Shown here: in pieces, positions 63,821 through 64,000 of the stretch
Layout of the letters: every line of letters begins with the position of its first letter
Position numbering within the stretch: the stretch's first letter is position 1
NCBI RefSeq assembly: GCF_030816485.1
Contig: NZ_JAUSYC010000001.1
Location: 4,030,001 to 4,094,000, forward strand
DNA length: 64,000 nucleotides
Origin: Arthrobacter sp. B1I2
Lineage (GTDB): Bacteria > Actinomycetota > Actinomycetes > Actinomycetales > Micrococcaceae
Direction: 5' to 3'
Notes under the pieces: generated by a model
What the model was told of the DNA's origin: nothing
Seen by the model: the letters and a program-made list of their open reading frames with translations, nothing else
Database searches by the model: none
Translations under genes and position numbers: made by a program

Positions 63821-64000
63821 ATGAACTGCACCCTTCGCAGGGGGCTGCTTAGCACCCTCTTTGCCGGCGGCCTTTTGGCCTTCGGCTCCGCTGCCGCGAA
63901 CGCAGCGGACACCACCAGCGGGACGGACCTTTCCGCCTCCGCCCTTATCTCGGCGGCGGCACCCGCTGACTCGACGTCGTTGGGCCTGCTGGGTGACCCA
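63821..64000 (+). CDS. Secreted protein, 3' end cut by window edge
   Basis: Sixty codons are visible. The signal peptide (LLSTLFAGGLLAFGSAAANA) is followed by ADTTSGTDLSASALISAAAP. CAGGAG lies 7 bases before the ATG. A short DSTSLGLLGDP stretch echoes DSSSLLGNV near the N-terminus of the preceding secreted protein, so the two may be related surface proteins. Function cannot be told. Confidence 0.75.
   Translation, partial: MNCTLRRGLLSTLFAGGLLAFGSAAANAADTTSGTDLSASALISAAAPADSTSLGLLGDP

Overview
The window is high-GC actinobacterial chromosome. Gene content and order fit the Micrococcaceae, most likely Arthrobacter or Pseudarthrobacter: the ndh, subtilase, ppx, DUF501, ftsB-like, eno, mazG run; SdhCDAB; several lipoprotein-dependent ABC importers; ROK and PucR regulators; and many start codons sitting 5-8 nt behind a TANNNT box (the leaderless arrangement common in Actinobacteria). 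No phage, insertion sequence, CRISPR array or rRNA is visible. The genome name is inference; the gene content is read from the sequence.

Layout. 1-5098 (minus): a branched-chain amino acid importer, livK then a terminator then livHMGF, with livF cut by the window edge. 5342-5415: a tRNA with a UAA anticodon. 5436-13559 (minus): GNAT, type II NADH dehydrogenase, mycosin-like protease, exopolyphosphatase, DUF501, FtsB-like protein, enolase, MazG. 13552-23520 (minus): a nucleoside block with adenosine deaminase, two DedA proteins, thymidine phosphorylase, cytidine deaminase and a BmpA-type nucleoside ABC importer. 23776-25697: ohrR-ohr-oxidoreductase peroxide operon with an OhrR-type operator. 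25856-28306: M20 amidohydrolase and mannose-1-phosphate guanylyltransferase. 28585-32122 (plus): succinate dehydrogenase sdhCDAB. 32226-36815: a 55-bp hairpin, an alpha/beta hydrolase, and an orphan sugar-binding lipoprotein divergent from a large glycosidase-like protein. 36883-44580: YihY, 2H phosphoesterase, trpS, exonuclease III, then one-carbon genes folD, glyA and purU. 44644-52243: gamma-carbonic anhydrase, an amine/amino acid oxidase with its permease, alanine racemase, a PucR regulator and a nitrilase-family amidase. 52483-57846: ROK regulator and an MmsAB-ChvE sugar importer. 57904-59131: a CbbX/EccA-like AAA ATPase flanked by two related palindromic elements. 59281-64000: a MacB-like ABC exporter pair, a Gfo/Idh/MocA oxidoreductase and two secreted proteins, the second cut by the edge.

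Working together. Most genes are housekeeping or nutrient uptake. Three operons (livK/livHMGF, bmpA/transporter, sdhCD/sdhAB) carry a strong hairpin inside the operon, which would let the first part be expressed above the rest. The nucleoside importer is translationally coupled to cdd and deoA, linking uptake to salvage. The ROK gene and the mmsA operon share a 29-bp promoter element (22 of 29 identical, ungapped), pointing to local autoregulated control. The least explained features are the repeat-flanked AAA ATPase, the 55-bp hairpin at 32226-32280, the class-I-shaped tRNA(UAA), and the oxidase/permease/racemase/PucR/amidase cluster.
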